Assembly (NCBI RefSeq): GCF_001425445.1
Contig: NZ_LMQU01000015.1
Location: 124,001 to 188,000, forward strand
Length of the DNA: 64,000 nucleotides
Direction: 5' to 3'
From: Devosia sp. Leaf420
Lineage (GTDB): Bacteria; Pseudomonadota; Alphaproteobacteria; Rhizobiales; Devosiaceae
This document shows, in pieces, positions 1 to 9,953 of this stretch. Each line of letters starts with the position of its first letter. Position 1 is the stretch's first letter. The notes under the pieces were generated by a model. It made no database searches, was not told where the DNA came from, and saw only the letters and a program-made list of their open reading frames with translations. Both the position numbers and the translations under genes were made by a program.

Positions 1-1985
1 AGACCGAGCATTTCGCCCCGGCCTATGATGCAGCCATCGCCGAACATGCCGCCGAAATCGCTGCGATCGCCGACAATGCCGAGGCGCCGAGCTTCGAAAA
101 CACGGTTGTCGCGCTCGAACTGAGCGGCAAAAATCTCGATCGGCTCGATCTCGTCTTTTCCCAACTGACTTCGGCCAAGGCCGACGATGCTCTGCAGGCC
201 GTCGAGCGCGATGTTGCGCCGCTCCTCGCCCGGCACTGGAACGCGATTTTCCTCAATCCAAAGCTCTTCGCCCGCGTCGATGCACTTTATACGCAGCGCG
301 ATGCTCTGGGACTCTCGCCCGAAGCCCTTCGCGTCCTTGAGCGCTATCATCTCGATTTCGTCCGCGCGGGCGCGCAGCTTTCGGCCGACGAACGCCAGCG
401 CTTTGCCGATATCGTCGAGCGCCTTGCCGTCCTTGGCACCACCTTCGGTCAAAAAGTGCTGGCCGATGAGCAGGATACGGTCTTCGCGCTCAGCGAAGCC
501 GAGGCAGAGGGGCTGCCCGAATCCGCCCTTGCCGCCGCTGCCGAAACCGCGCGCGACCGGAAACTCAACGCCCCCTATGCGGTGACGACATCGCGGTCGA
601 GCGTCGAGCCCGTGCTGCATTTCGCGCGCGATCGATCGGTGCGCGAAAAAGTCTGGCGCGCCTTCGTCAAGCGCGGCGCCAATGGCAATGCCAATGATAC
701 CCACGCCGTCATCGCCGAAATCCTCGGCCTCCGCACCGAGCTCGCTAAACTTCTCGGCTATTCGACCTATGCCGAATTCAAGCTCGCCGACAGCATGGCA
801 AAAACGCCGAAGGCCGCGCGTGATCTCCTGGAGCGCGTTTGGGCGCCGGGACGCGAACGGGCGCTGGCGGACAAGGAGGCGCTACAGCACTTGATTGACA
901 GCGAAGGCGGAGATTTCAAGCTCGCCGCTTGGGACTGGCGCTACTACGCCGAAAAGCTGCGCCTTGCCCGCTACGATTTCGACGAAACCGCCATCAAACC
1001 CTATCTCGAACTCGATAAAGTCATCGAAGCCGCATTCTATACGGCCGAGCGCCTCTTCGGCGTCAGCTTCGTGCTGCGTCCCGATATCGAAGGCTATCAT
1101 GACGATGTCCGCGTCTGGGAAGTCCAGCGGGCAGGGCGCAGCATTGGCCTCTTCTATGGCGATTTCTTTGCCCGCCCCGGCAAGCGCAGCGGCGCGTGGA
1201 TGACGTCGTTCCGCAAGCAGTCCAAGCTCGATGGCGACGTGCTGCCGCTCATCGTCAACACCTGCAATTTCATGAAGCCGCCCGCCGGCCAACCAGCTCT
1301 GCTTTCGCTGGATGAAGCCCGCACCGTTTTCCACGAATTCGGCCACGGGCTCCATGGCCTTCTTTCCGATGTCACCTTCCCACGCATTTCCGGCACCAGC
1401 GTCGCGCGCGATTTCGTCGAACTGCCTTCGCAAATTTACGAGCACTGGCTGGAATCCAAACCCGTCCTTGAACGGCTCGTCCACTATCGTACGGGTGAGA
1501 CTATCCCACCGGACTTGCTCGAAAAGCTGAAGGCGGCGGGCAAGGCCAATTCAGGCTTTGAAACCGTCGAATTCGTTTCCTCGGCGCTGCTCGACATGGA
1601 TCTCCACTCCAAGCCGCTCGGCGACAATCCCGACATTGTAGCGCTCGAAGCCGAGACTCTCGCCGATATCGGCATGCCGGCCGAAATCGCCCTCCGCCAC
1701 GCCAGCACCCACTTCCTTCACCTGTTCTCCGGTGATGGCTATGCGGCCGGCTATTACAGCTATCTCTGGTCCGAAGTGCTCGATGCCGACGGATTCGACG
1801 CATTCGAGGAGGTCAGCGATCCCTTCGATACGGCGACGGCCGAACGGCTCTACCGCTATGTCTATTCGGCCGGCGGTTCGCGCGATTATGCCGAGGCCTA
1901 TCGCCTCTTCCGCGGCCGCGATCCCGATGTCGGGGGCCTTCTCAAGCACCGTGGCTTCGAAACCGAAGGCGGCGCCACCGGGTAA
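1..1985 (+). CDS. M3 family metallopeptidase (oligopeptidase A / peptidyl-dipeptidase Dcp type), 5' end outside window
   Basis: Cytoplasmic zinc oligopeptidase of the thimet family that degrades short peptides. The frame is open from base 3 to a TAA at 1983-1985, so the N-terminus lies upstream of the window; about 660 residues are visible, close to the usual 680-700. The zinc motif HEFGH (His codon at 1332) sits in the typical context FHEFGHGLHGLL, followed by the family sequence with FVELPSQIYEHW, and the C-terminal segment GYAAGYYSYLWSEVLD is typical of M3A enzymes. The upstream part (FENTVVALE and the LDRLDLVFSQL region) also matches the family N-terminal half. Dcp and OpdA cannot be told apart from sequence alone. 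The next gene begins about 170 bases downstream on the same strand and need not be co-transcribed. Confidence 0.93.
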   Translation, partial: TEHFAPAYDAAIAEHAAEIAAIADNAEAPSFENTVVALELSGKNLDRLDLVFSQLTSAKADDALQAVERDVAPLLARHWNAIFLNPKLFARVDALYTQRDALGLSPEALRVLERYHLDFVRAGAQLSADERQRFADIVERLAVLGTTFGQKVLADEQDTVFALSEAEAEGLPESALAAAAETARDRKLNAPYAVTTSRSSVEPVLHFARDRSVREKVWRAFVKRGANGNANDTHAVIAEILGLRTELAKLLGYSTYAEFKLADSMAKTPKAARDLLERVWAPGRERALADKEALQHLIDSEGGDFKLAAWDWRYYAEKLRLARYDFDETAIKPYLELDKVIEAAFYTAERLFGVSFVLRPDIEGYHDDVRVWEVQRAGRSIGLFYGDFFARPGKRSGAWMTSFRKQSKLDGDVLPLIVNTCNFMKPPAGQPALLSLDEARTVFHEFGHGLHGLLSDVTFPRISGTSVARDFVELPSQIYEHWLESKPVLERLVHYRTGETIPPDLLEKLKAAGKANSGFETVEFVSSALLDMDLHSKPLGDNPDIVALEAETLADIGMPAEIALRHASTHFLHLFSGDGYAAGYYSYLWSEVLDADGFDAFEEVSDPFDTATAERLYRYVYSAGGSRDYAEAYRLFRGRDPDVGGLLKHRGFETEGGATG

Positions 1986-2156
1986 GGCCACCGCGCCGCT
2001 CAAATCCGGCGATCATGATTGGGCTCCGAGACTTAGGCAATTGTGACGGTGCGGCAAAGTCCAGCACAATCATTGGCCGAGGTCCGCCAGCGCCCTCTTG
2101 CAATCTTGTTACCGTTAAGGTCCTTATCTCGGCGGTGCAGCTTGTGGGAGGGCAGC

Positions 2157-5100
2157 ATGATCTCTGGCCGTCATCTGGTTCGTTTCGTGTTCGGTGCTCT
2201 GGCGCTGGCTTTGGCAACATCCTTGCCGGCCTCGGCCGAAAGCAAGGTCACGCTGATCGAGAACACCGATCTCCCGGGCTTCGATTATCAGATCATTAGA
2301 GATACCGATCTGCCCACCTGTCAGGCGGCATGCACCGACGACAATATCTGCCGTGCCTTCACCTTCAATGCGCAGAGCAAGTGGTGCTTCCTCAAGGGCG
2401 GCCTTGGTGACGAAGCCGAATTTACTGGCGCCACCTCCGGCCGCGTGAGCCATTCACCATCGCCCGCCGTGACCGAAGCGGTACGCCAGGCCGAATTGCC
2501 GTTCCCCGCTCAGGACATTATCGACTCTGCCAAGTCTTTCGCGACTAGCCTTCCCGACACCGACGCTCCTGCGCCGAAGGCTGTCTATGGCGATCTCGTC
2601 ACGTCGGGCGATGAAGCCGCAACCGAAGAAAACTATCCCGCCGCCATGGTCGCCTATCGTCAGGCGCTCGCCATCAATCCCAATGACGGCGCTGTCTGGC
2701 AGGCGCTGGCCGAAGCCGCGCTCCGCCGTGCCGATGCTGTCGCCGGGCAGAGCGAGGGCGACAATAGCTACGATCTTTCTTATGTCGGCTCCAACGCGGC
2801 GATGAACGCGTTCCTGCGCGCCACGGAAGTCGAAACCCGCGCTTCCGCCCTTCGTGCACTCGCCAATAGCCTTGAATATCGCGAGATGTGGCGCGAAGCG
2901 ATCGCGACCTACCGCTTGGCCGTCAAGCTCGTGCCTGATGCCGATATCGAAGCGCATCTCGACGATGTTGTTGCCCAGCATGGTTTCCGCATCACCGATC
3001 ACGTGGTCGACGCTGAAGCCGCCTCGCCGCGCATCTGCATGGTCTTTTCCGATCCCCTCGGCAGCACCGACTTGTCTGCCTTCGTTTCGGTGGCCAATGC
3101 GCCGCAGGTGTCGGTCGAAACCGAGACCAGCCAGATCTGCGTCGAAGGCGTGCAGCATGGCAGCCGCTATGACATCAAGGTCCGCGCCGGCCTCAAATCC
3201 GCCGATGGCGAAGAACTGGCCAAAGACGTCGATCTCAACGTCTATGTGCCCGATCGCGCGCCCTTTGTCGGCTTTGCCAACAATGCCTATGTCATGCCCG
3301 CCGGGCTTGGCGGCGGCCTGCCGATCACCTCGGTCAATGCCGAAACCGCCGAAGTCATGATCTACCGGATCGGCGACCGCTCGATCGCTACTGCCGTGCG
3401 CGATGGCATTTTCCAGGGCAATCTTGCCCAATACAATGCCGAGGAAATCGCCGACCGAACTGGCGAGGAAGTCTGGAAGGGCGAGGTCGATCTCGCCCAG
3501 GGCGAACCCAACGCGCTCGTCACCACTGCTATTCCAGTGGCGGACACGCTCGGCCAGATGGAAGCTGGCGCCTATGTCATCACCGCCCGCATCAAGGGCG
3601 ATACCGATGAGGAATACTGGACCGAGCTGGCCACGCAGTGGTTCATCGTCACCGATCTCGGCCTCACCACCATTGCCGGCGATGATGGCGTCCACGCCTT
3701 CGTGCGCAGCCTCGATATTGCTGAGCCGGTGGCCGATGCCACTGTCCGGCTCGTTGCGGTCAACAATGAAATCCTTGGCGAAGCCAAAACCGATGCCGAT
3801 GGCCGCGCCGTCTTTGCGCCGGGCCTCGCCCGTGGCACTGGTGGCCGCGCGCCGCAATTGCTGGTGGCGGAAACCGCCGATGGCGACTATGCCTTCCTCG
3901 ATCTCTCGAAGCCCGCCTTCGACTTGACCGATCGCGGCGTCGAAGGGCGTCCGTCGCCCGGCCCGCTCGATGCGTTCATGACCACGGAGCGCGGCGTCTA
4001 TCGCCCCGGCGAGACGGTCTATCTCACGGCACTCCTGCGCGATGCCAAGGCCGAGGCGGTTACAAAACTGCCGTTGACGCTGCAGATCGAGCGGCCCGAT
4101 GGCGTCTTGGCCGACACGCAGGTGCTCAATGACGAAGGCGCCGGCGGCTATTTCACCGCTCTGCCCATGCCCGATGAGGCCATGCGCGGCTCGTGGACGC
4201 TGCGCCTTTATTCCGATCCGAACGCCGATGCGCTCTCGACAACCACCTTCCTTGTCGAAGACTTCGAACCCGAGCGTCTGGCCTTTGAAATCAAGCCGGA
4301 AGGCGATGGGCCGTTCAAGGCCGGCGAAGTCAATGCGATCGATATCGCGGCCAAGTATCTCTATGGTGCGACAGCGCCTGGGCTTTCCATCGAAGCCGAT
4401 GCGATCCTAAGCCCGCGCACGACCCTGCCGGATTTCCCCGGCTTCACCTTCGGCCGGCTCGACGACACCATCGAAACTACCCGCGAGCCGCTCGGCATCG
4501 TCGGCGTCACCGATGATGCAGGCAATGCCGTTGCCGAGGTAACCTTGCCCGAAGCGCAGGTGACGACGCGGCCGCTCGAAGCCCAGATTCTTCTTCGCCT
4601 TGTCGATACCAGCGGCCGCACGGTCGAGCGCAGCATCACCCGCGCTGTCGAAGCCGATGGCGTGCGCATTGGCATCAAGCCTGTCTTCGATGATGCCTCT
4701 GGTTTGCAGGAAGGCAGCCAGGCGCAGTTTGAGCTGATCGCCGTTTCGCCCGAAGGCGAGAAGGTCGCGGCCAGCGATCTCAACTGGACGCTGTCCAAGG
4801 TCGAGACCAATTACCAATGGTATCGCGATGGCAGCACCTGGAAGTGGGAAGGGATCACCACCGCCCGCGATATCGCCAATGGCACCGCCGAAACCACCGA
4901 TGGCGGCTCCGCGACTGTCGGCGCCAATGTCGATTGGGGGCTCTATCGCCTTGAAGTCGAGGGCGATGGCACCTCGTCGAGCTACGAATTCTATGCCGGC
5001 TATTATTACGCCGATGCCGGCTCGGACACGCCCGACACGCTGCAGGTGGCCCTCGATAAGGACGCCTATAAGGTCGGCGACACGGCAAATCTGAAACTCG

Positions 5101-7643
5101 ATCCGCAATTTGCCGGCAAGGCGCTTGTCATGGTGATCGACAATCGCGTCATCGCCATGGAAGCCGTTGATGTGCCAGAAGGCGGCACGACTGTCGGCCT
5201 GCCGGTCACCGAGGAATGGGGCCCCGGCGCCTATGTGACCGCGATCCTCTATCGCCCGTCCGACGCTGCCGAAAAGCGCATGCCCTCGCGCGCGCTTGGC
5301 CTCGCTTTCGCCGATGTGGAGCCCGGCGACCGCAAGCTCGATGTCAGCCTTGAAACGCCGACCGAAACCCTGCCGCGCGAAGCCTTCACCACCAAGGTCA
5401 AAATCGCCAATGTACAACCGGGCGAAACGGCCTATGTCGCCGTGGCGGCCGTCGATCTCGGCATTCTCAACCTCACCAATTTCAAAGTGCCGGCGCCCGA
5501 TGACTACTATTTCGGCCAGCGCCAACTCGGCATGGATATCCGCGATCTCTACGGTTCGCTGATCGATCCGACGCAGGGTCTGGCCGGCGCGATGCGCTCG
5601 GGCGGCGATGGTGGCGGTTCGCGCTTGGGCACGCCGCCGCCGACTTCGGTTCTCGTGGCGCTCCATTCGGGCATTGTCACCGTAGGCGAAGACGGTACGG
5701 CCGAAGTCAGCTTCAACATGCCCGATTTCACCGGCACGGTGCGGGTCATGGCCATGGCCTGGACGGCGAGCGCCGTGGGTCATGCCTCAGCCGATGTGCT
5801 GGTGCGCGATCCGGTCGTCGTCACCCTCAGCCCGCCGCGGTTCCTCCGCGTCGGCGATGAGGCGCGGCTTCTCGTCGAGGTCAACAATGTCAGCGGCGAA
5901 GCCGGCACCTATAAGCTCGCGCTTTCAAGCGGGGAGGGGATTTCGGTCTCGTCCGAAGAGCAGGATGTCACCCTCGACAAGGAAGCACGCACCTCGCTCG
6001 ATTTGAGCCTCAATGGCATGCAAATCGGCGATTGGCCGGTGGCGCTCACCATCACCGCGCCCGATGGCACGGTCCAGACCAAGGACCTGCTCCTTGGCGT
6101 CCGGCCGACCTCTGCGCCGGTGACCACCAGCCGTCTCCTGCCGATCAAGGCTGGCGAAACCGCTGAAATCGGCCGCGATATCTTCGAGGGCTTCCTCGCC
6201 GATACCGGCTCGGTCACCCTTGCCATCGGCCCCATCGCGCGTCTCGACGTACCGGGGCTCCTCCTCTCGCTCGATCGCTACCCCTATGGCTGCGCCGAGC
6301 AGACATCGAGCCGTGCCTTGCCGCTCCTTTACCTCAACGATGTCGCCCGCATGATCGGCGTCGCCGAGGACGACAAGCTCAACAAGACCGTCACCGATGC
6401 CATTGCCAGCGTTCTCGCCAAGCAGACATCGGCCGGCGGCTTCGGACTTTGGGGGCCATTCGATGGCGGTGATTTCTGGCTCGATGGTTTCGTGACCGAC
6501 TTCCTCCTCCGCGCCAAGGCGGCCGGCTATGCCGTGCCCGAACAGGCGCTCGGGATGGCGCTCGATAATCTCTCGAACCAGCTCTCCTATGCCTCTGATT
6601 TCGACAATGGCGGCGAAGCCATTGCCTATGCGCTCTACGATCTGGCGCGCGCCGGACGCGTGGCGATGGGCGATCTTCGCTACTATTTCGAAGCCCGCCT
6701 CTCCGCCTTCGGTTCGCCGCTGGCCAAGGCACAGCTCGGTGCAGCACTCGCCCTTTATGGCGATACCAGCCGGGCGAGCGAGGCTTTTGCCGCCGCGCTT
6801 GACAGCCTCAGCGCCCGCGAAAACGCCAATCGCTATCGCGACGACTATGGCAGCCGCATGCGCGACATGGCCGGCGTCCTGGCGCTGGCGGCTGAGTTCA
6901 AGTCCTCGGGCGTTGACCTGACCTCGCTCTCCAACCAGCTCGCCAAGATGCGGGACCGCACCACATATACGTCCACCCAAGAAGATAGCTGGACGCTGCT
7001 CGCCGCCGCAGCACTTGGCGCTTCGACCACCGATGGCTCGGTGAGCCTCAATGGCGAGGCGCTGACGGGCCAGGTCTATCGCCGCTTCGAAGAGACTGGC
7101 TTCACGCCGATCGAGATCGGCAATAATGGCGAAGCCGATACCGAGGCCAAGGTGACTGTCACGGGATATCCCGCGACCCCGCCCGAGGCGAGCGAGAACG
7201 GTTTCACCATCACCCGCGACTACTACCTGCCCGATGGCACCGAGGTCGATCCGACCGACGGATCGCTCAGCCAGAACGACAGGCTCGTCGTCGTGCTGCG
7301 CGTGCGGCCGGATAATCTCGGCTCTGGCCAGTATATCGTCGCCGATCCGCTCCCGGCCGGGTTCGAAATCGAGAACCCGAGCCTGTCGGCCGGCGATGGT
7401 GCGTCGGACTTCAATTGGCTGAGCCTTGATGCGCCGAGCCATGTGGAATCGCGGACCGACCAATATGTCGCCGCCTTCCGCTACTCGTCCGATCCCGGCA
7501 CCTTCACCACTGCCTATCTCGTGCGGGCGGTGACCCCGGGCAGCTTCGTGCTGCCGGGCGCGACGGTGGAAGATATGTATCGGCCCGAGTTCCGCGCCAA
7601 TACCGCCGCCGGCGCCATCGAGATCACCGCCAGCGGTCCATGA
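2157..7643 (+). CDS. Alpha-2-macroglobulin family protein with N-terminal PAN/apple domain
   Basis: Periplasmic or envelope-bound protease trap. The ATG at 2157 is preferred over an upstream in-frame codon at 2043 because it follows a GGGAGG-like ribosome site and opens a clean signal peptide (FVFGALALALATSLPASA). The protein is then 1828 residues. Residues about 30-80 form a cysteine-rich PAN/apple-like domain (CQAAC, CRAF and a later Cys), and a TPR-like stretch follows (PAAMVAYRQALAINPNDG). The rest is a series of macroglobulin domains and a thioester domain with the motif GCAEQ; the thioester Cys is at about residue 1379 and Gln at 1382. The thioester should trap proteases covalently. The stop codon overlaps the start of pbpC (ATGA), the yfhM-pbpC pairing known from other proteobacteria: PBP1C would repair the wall after a protease breach. 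No lipobox is seen, so the protein is probably soluble. Confidence 0.93.
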   Translation: MISGRHLVRFVFGALALALATSLPASAESKVTLIENTDLPGFDYQIIRDTDLPTCQAACTDDNICRAFTFNAQSKWCFLKGGLGDEAEFTGATSGRVSHSPSPAVTEAVRQAELPFPAQDIIDSAKSFATSLPDTDAPAPKAVYGDLVTSGDEAATEENYPAAMVAYRQALAINPNDGAVWQALAEAALRRADAVAGQSEGDNSYDLSYVGSNAAMNAFLRATEVETRASALRALANSLEYREMWREAIATYRLAVKLVPDADIEAHLDDVVAQHGFRITDHVVDAEAASPRICMVFSDPLGSTDLSAFVSVANAPQVSVETETSQICVEGVQHGSRYDIKVRAGLKSADGEELAKDVDLNVYVPDRAPFVGFANNAYVMPAGLGGGLPITSVNAETAEVMIYRIGDRSIATAVRDGIFQGNLAQYNAEEIADRTGEEVWKGEVDLAQGEPNALVTTAIPVADTLGQMEAGAYVITARIKGDTDEEYWTELATQWFIVTDLGLTTIAGDDGVHAFVRSLDIAEPVADATVRLVAVNNEILGEAKTDADGRAVFAPGLARGTGGRAPQLLVAETADGDYAFLDLSKPAFDLTDRGVEGRPSPGPLDAFMTTERGVYRPGETVYLTALLRDAKAEAVTKLPLTLQIERPDGVLADTQVLNDEGAGGYFTALPMPDEAMRGSWTLRLYSDPNADALSTTTFLVEDFEPERLAFEIKPEGDGPFKAGEVNAIDIAAKYLYGATAPGLSIEADAILSPRTTLPDFPGFTFGRLDDTIETTREPLGIVGVTDDAGNAVAEVTLPEAQVTTRPLEAQILLRLVDTSGRTVERSITRAVEADGVRIGIKPVFDDASGLQEGSQAQFELIAVSPEGEKVAASDLNWTLSKVETNYQWYRDGSTWKWEGITTARDIANGTAETTDGGSATVGANVDWGLYRLEVEGDGTSSSYEFYAGYYYADAGSDTPDTLQVALDKDAYKVGDTANLKLDPQFAGKALVMVIDNRVIAMEAVDVPEGGTTVGLPVTEEWGPGAYVTAILYRPSDAAEKRMPSRALGLAFADVEPGDRKLDVSLETPTETLPREAFTTKVKIANVQPGETAYVAVAAVDLGILNLTNFKVPAPDDYYFGQRQLGMDIRDLYGSLIDPTQGLAGAMRSGGDGGGSRLGTPPPTSVLVALHSGIVTVGEDGTAEVSFNMPDFTGTVRVMAMAWTASAVGHASADVLVRDPVVVTLSPPRFLRVGDEARLLVEVNNVSGEAGTYKLALSSGEGISVSSEEQDVTLDKEARTSLDLSLNGMQIGDWPVALTITAPDGTVQTKDLLLGVRPTSAPVTTSRLLPIKAGETAEIGRDIFEGFLADTGSVTLAIGPIARLDVPGLLLSLDRYPYGCAEQTSSRALPLLYLNDVARMIGVAEDDKLNKTVTDAIASVLAKQTSAGGFGLWGPFDGGDFWLDGFVTDFLLRAKAAGYAVPEQALGMALDNLSNQLSYASDFDNGGEAIAYALYDLARAGRVAMGDLRYYFEARLSAFGSPLAKAQLGAALALYGDTSRASEAFAAALDSLSARENANRYRDDYGSRMRDMAGVLALAAEFKSSGVDLTSLSNQLAKMRDRTTYTSTQEDSWTLLAAAALGASTTDGSVSLNGEALTGQVYRRFEETGFTPIEIGNNGEADTEAKVTVTGYPATPPEASENGFTITRDYYLPDGTEVDPTDGSLSQNDRLVVVLRVRPDNLGSGQYIVADPLPAGFEIENPSLSAGDGASDFNWLSLDAPSHVESRTDQYVAAFRYSSDPGTFTTAYLVRAVTPGSFVLPGATVEDMYRPEFRANTAAGAIEITASGP

Positions 7644-9769
7644 TCGAGGCGGACGGAGATAACAAAGCCAAACGGCCGCGCCCCTGGGTGGCGCGGCTGA
7701 CCCTGCTTGGCTTTTCGCTCTTTGTGCTGGTACTCGCCTCTGTGATCCAGCTCACCTCCTGGGTCACGACGATCTCGGCCAATCTGCCGCCTGTGCCCGA
7801 TGTCGCCCTCATGCCGGTCTCGGTTGCCGTCACCGACCGCAATGGGCTCCTCCTTCGGCCCTTCACCACCGCCGACGGCCGCTGGCGCCTGCCCGCGACC
7901 AAGGCCGATGTCGACAAGCGCTTCATCGACATGCTGCTCGCCTATGAGGACCGCAATTTCGCGCGCCACGAAGGCGTGGAATGGTCCTCCATGGCGCGCG
8001 CGGCCGGGCAGTTCGTCTTGGCCGGCGGAAAAATCGTCTCTGGTGGTTCGACGCTCACCATGCAGGTCGCGCGGCTCGTTGAAGGTCAGCCGACCCGCAA
8101 TGCCTATGGCAAGCTGCGCCAGATGGTCCACGCTCAGCAGCTCGAAGCGAACTTGAGTAAGGACGAAATCCTCGATCTCTACCTGACCCTTGCGCCCTAT
8201 GGTGGCAATATCGAGGGCATCCGCGCCGCGAGCCTCGCTTACTTCGGCAAGGAGCCGACGCGGCTGACGACAGCCGAGGCAGCGTTGCTCGTCGCCTTGC
8301 CGCAATCCCCCGAAGCGCGGCGTCCCGATCGCGACCTGGTTGCCGCACTCGCGAGCCGTAACAAGGTGCTCGATCGGCTCGTGACCACCGGTACGATCGC
8401 CGCAGAAGAGGCCGAGGCTGCCAAGCGCGAACCCATCCCCGAAGCCCGCCGCGCATTCCCCATGCTCGCGGCGCATATGGCAGAGCAGGCCACAAAAGCC
8501 CAACCCGAAGCCCGCACCGTGGCGCTGACGCTCGATCGGCAATTGCAGGATGCGCTGGAGCGTCTTGCAGCAGCGCGGGCAAGGCTGATCGATCCGCGCG
8601 TCTCAGTCGCCATTGTCGCCGCCGATATCGAGACCGGCGAGGTCCTCGCTTCCGTCGGTTCAGCAGGCCTGTTCGATCAGCAAAGCGCGGGCTTCGTTGA
8701 TATGACGCAGGCCATCCGCTCGCCCGGCTCGACCCTTAAACCCATGATCTATGGCCTCGCCTTCGAGCTCGGCCTTGCCCATCCCCAAAGCCTGATCGAA
8801 GATCGCCCCACCGCATTCGGCGGCTATGTGCCGGTCAATTTCGACGGTTTTAGCCGCGGCACCGTGACCATCCACGACGCGCTGACGGAATCGCTCAATA
8901 TCCCCGCCGTCGTCGTGCTCGATGCCGTCGGCCCGGCGCGACTCGTTTCGCGTCTCCGCCGCGCCCATGCCGATCCGCGCCTGCCGGTCGATACGGCCCC
9001 GAGTCTTGCCGTGGGCCTTGGCGGCGTCGGCATTACGCTGCGCGATCTCGTCTCCGTCTACGCCGCCATCGGCCATGGCGGCGTGCCGGTCTCGCTCTAC
9101 GATGGCATCGGCCCGCGCCCGGAGCGACAGGTGGCCGCGCCCGTGCTCGATCCGGTCTCGGCCTGGTACGTGGCCGATATTCTGGCCGACGTGCCGCCGC
9201 CCCTCAACGGTTCCCCCGGCCGCATCGCCTACAAGACCGGCACGTCCTATGGCTATCGCGATGCCTGGGCCATCGGCTTTGATGGCAAGACGGTCATCGG
9301 CGTCTGGGTCGGCCGCCCCGATGGCGCGCCCGTACCCGGGCTTTCGGGGATTACCGGCGCTGCACCCGTGCTGTTCGAAGCCTTCGATCGCCTCGGCAGT
9401 CGCAAGGCGCCGCTGCCGAAAGCGCCCCCTGGCGTACTTTCCGCTTCCAACGCCGAGCTGCCAACCCCGCTCCGCCGCTTCCGTCACCCGAACGAAAACC
9501 TCGTCGCCCGCGTCGCCTCGCCCGAAATCGCCTTTCCCGGCGACGGCGTCGATGTCGATCTCGGCCTGGCCTCGGGCTCGCAAGCGCCGCTCACCGTAAA
9601 AGTCCGAAACGGCGTCCCGCCCTTCACCTTCTTTGCCAACGGCGCGCCGTTTGGGCGGTCGCAATTCGGGAGGCAAGATAGCTGGACGCCGGATGGTCCG
9701 GGCTATGTGACGCTGTCCGTCGTTGATGCCGAGGGCAGGGGGGATAGCGTCACGGTGTTTTTGGATTGA
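7640..9769 (+). CDS. pbpC: Penicillin-binding protein 1C (bifunctional glycosyltransferase/transpeptidase)
   Basis: Class A penicillin-binding protein of 709 residues that polymerises and cross-links peptidoglycan in the periplasm. There is a short cytoplasmic tail, one membrane anchor (about residues 17-45), then a GT51 glycosyltransferase domain with EDRNFARHEG (catalytic Glu) and GGSTLTMQVARL. The transpeptidase domain follows with the SxxK motif STLK (Ser364), an SLN motif (SLNIPAVVVLD) and KTG at Lys532. A C-terminal beta-rich domain of about 90 residues fits the BiPBP_C domain characteristic of PBP1C. Translation is coupled to the alpha-2-macroglobulin gene by an ATGA overlap. Confidence 0.95.
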   Translation: MIEADGDNKAKRPRPWVARLTLLGFSLFVLVLASVIQLTSWVTTISANLPPVPDVALMPVSVAVTDRNGLLLRPFTTADGRWRLPATKADVDKRFIDMLLAYEDRNFARHEGVEWSSMARAAGQFVLAGGKIVSGGSTLTMQVARLVEGQPTRNAYGKLRQMVHAQQLEANLSKDEILDLYLTLAPYGGNIEGIRAASLAYFGKEPTRLTTAEAALLVALPQSPEARRPDRDLVAALASRNKVLDRLVTTGTIAAEEAEAAKREPIPEARRAFPMLAAHMAEQATKAQPEARTVALTLDRQLQDALERLAAARARLIDPRVSVAIVAADIETGEVLASVGSAGLFDQQSAGFVDMTQAIRSPGSTLKPMIYGLAFELGLAHPQSLIEDRPTAFGGYVPVNFDGFSRGTVTIHDALTESLNIPAVVVLDAVGPARLVSRLRRAHADPRLPVDTAPSLAVGLGGVGITLRDLVSVYAAIGHGGVPVSLYDGIGPRPERQVAAPVLDPVSAWYVADILADVPPPLNGSPGRIAYKTGTSYGYRDAWAIGFDGKTVIGVWVGRPDGAPVPGLSGITGAAPVLFEAFDRLGSRKAPLPKAPPGVLSASNAELPTPLRRFRHPNENLVARVASPEIAFPGDGVDVDLGLASGSQAPLTVKVRNGVPPFTFFANGAPFGRSQFGRQDSWTPDGPGYVTLSVVDAEGRGDSVTVFLD

Positions 9770-9820
9770 TTTTTTGGCGCCCGTCGTTGGATGGACTCGC
9801 GTCGTCTCACCACCACCGGC

Positions 9821-9892
9821 TGTCATCCCCGCGAAGGCGGGGATCCATCTTGAGATCTCAGGGTGGGCCCCGGCTCAAGGCCGGGGTGACAT
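9821..9892. repeat. Palindromic dispersed repeat, copy 1 (inverted relative to copy 2)
   Basis: A 72-base element with two hairpins: an outer one around CCCCGC...GCGGGG and a second around CCCCGGC...GCCGGGG, bounded by TGTCAT at the left and TGACAT at the right. The reverse complement of 11731-11802 matches it at about 67 of 72 positions. It lies just after pbpC in a non-coding gap. Similar CCCGC-rich intergenic palindromes are common in alphaproteobacterial genomes. It may act as a REP-like transcript-end structure or a non-autonomous mobile element. Confidence 0.85.
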
Positions 9893-9953
9893 CGAGATCG
9901 AGGTGTCATCTGTTCAAGTCAGCGTCTGAACTAGATGGCTAGGGGCAGATGCC

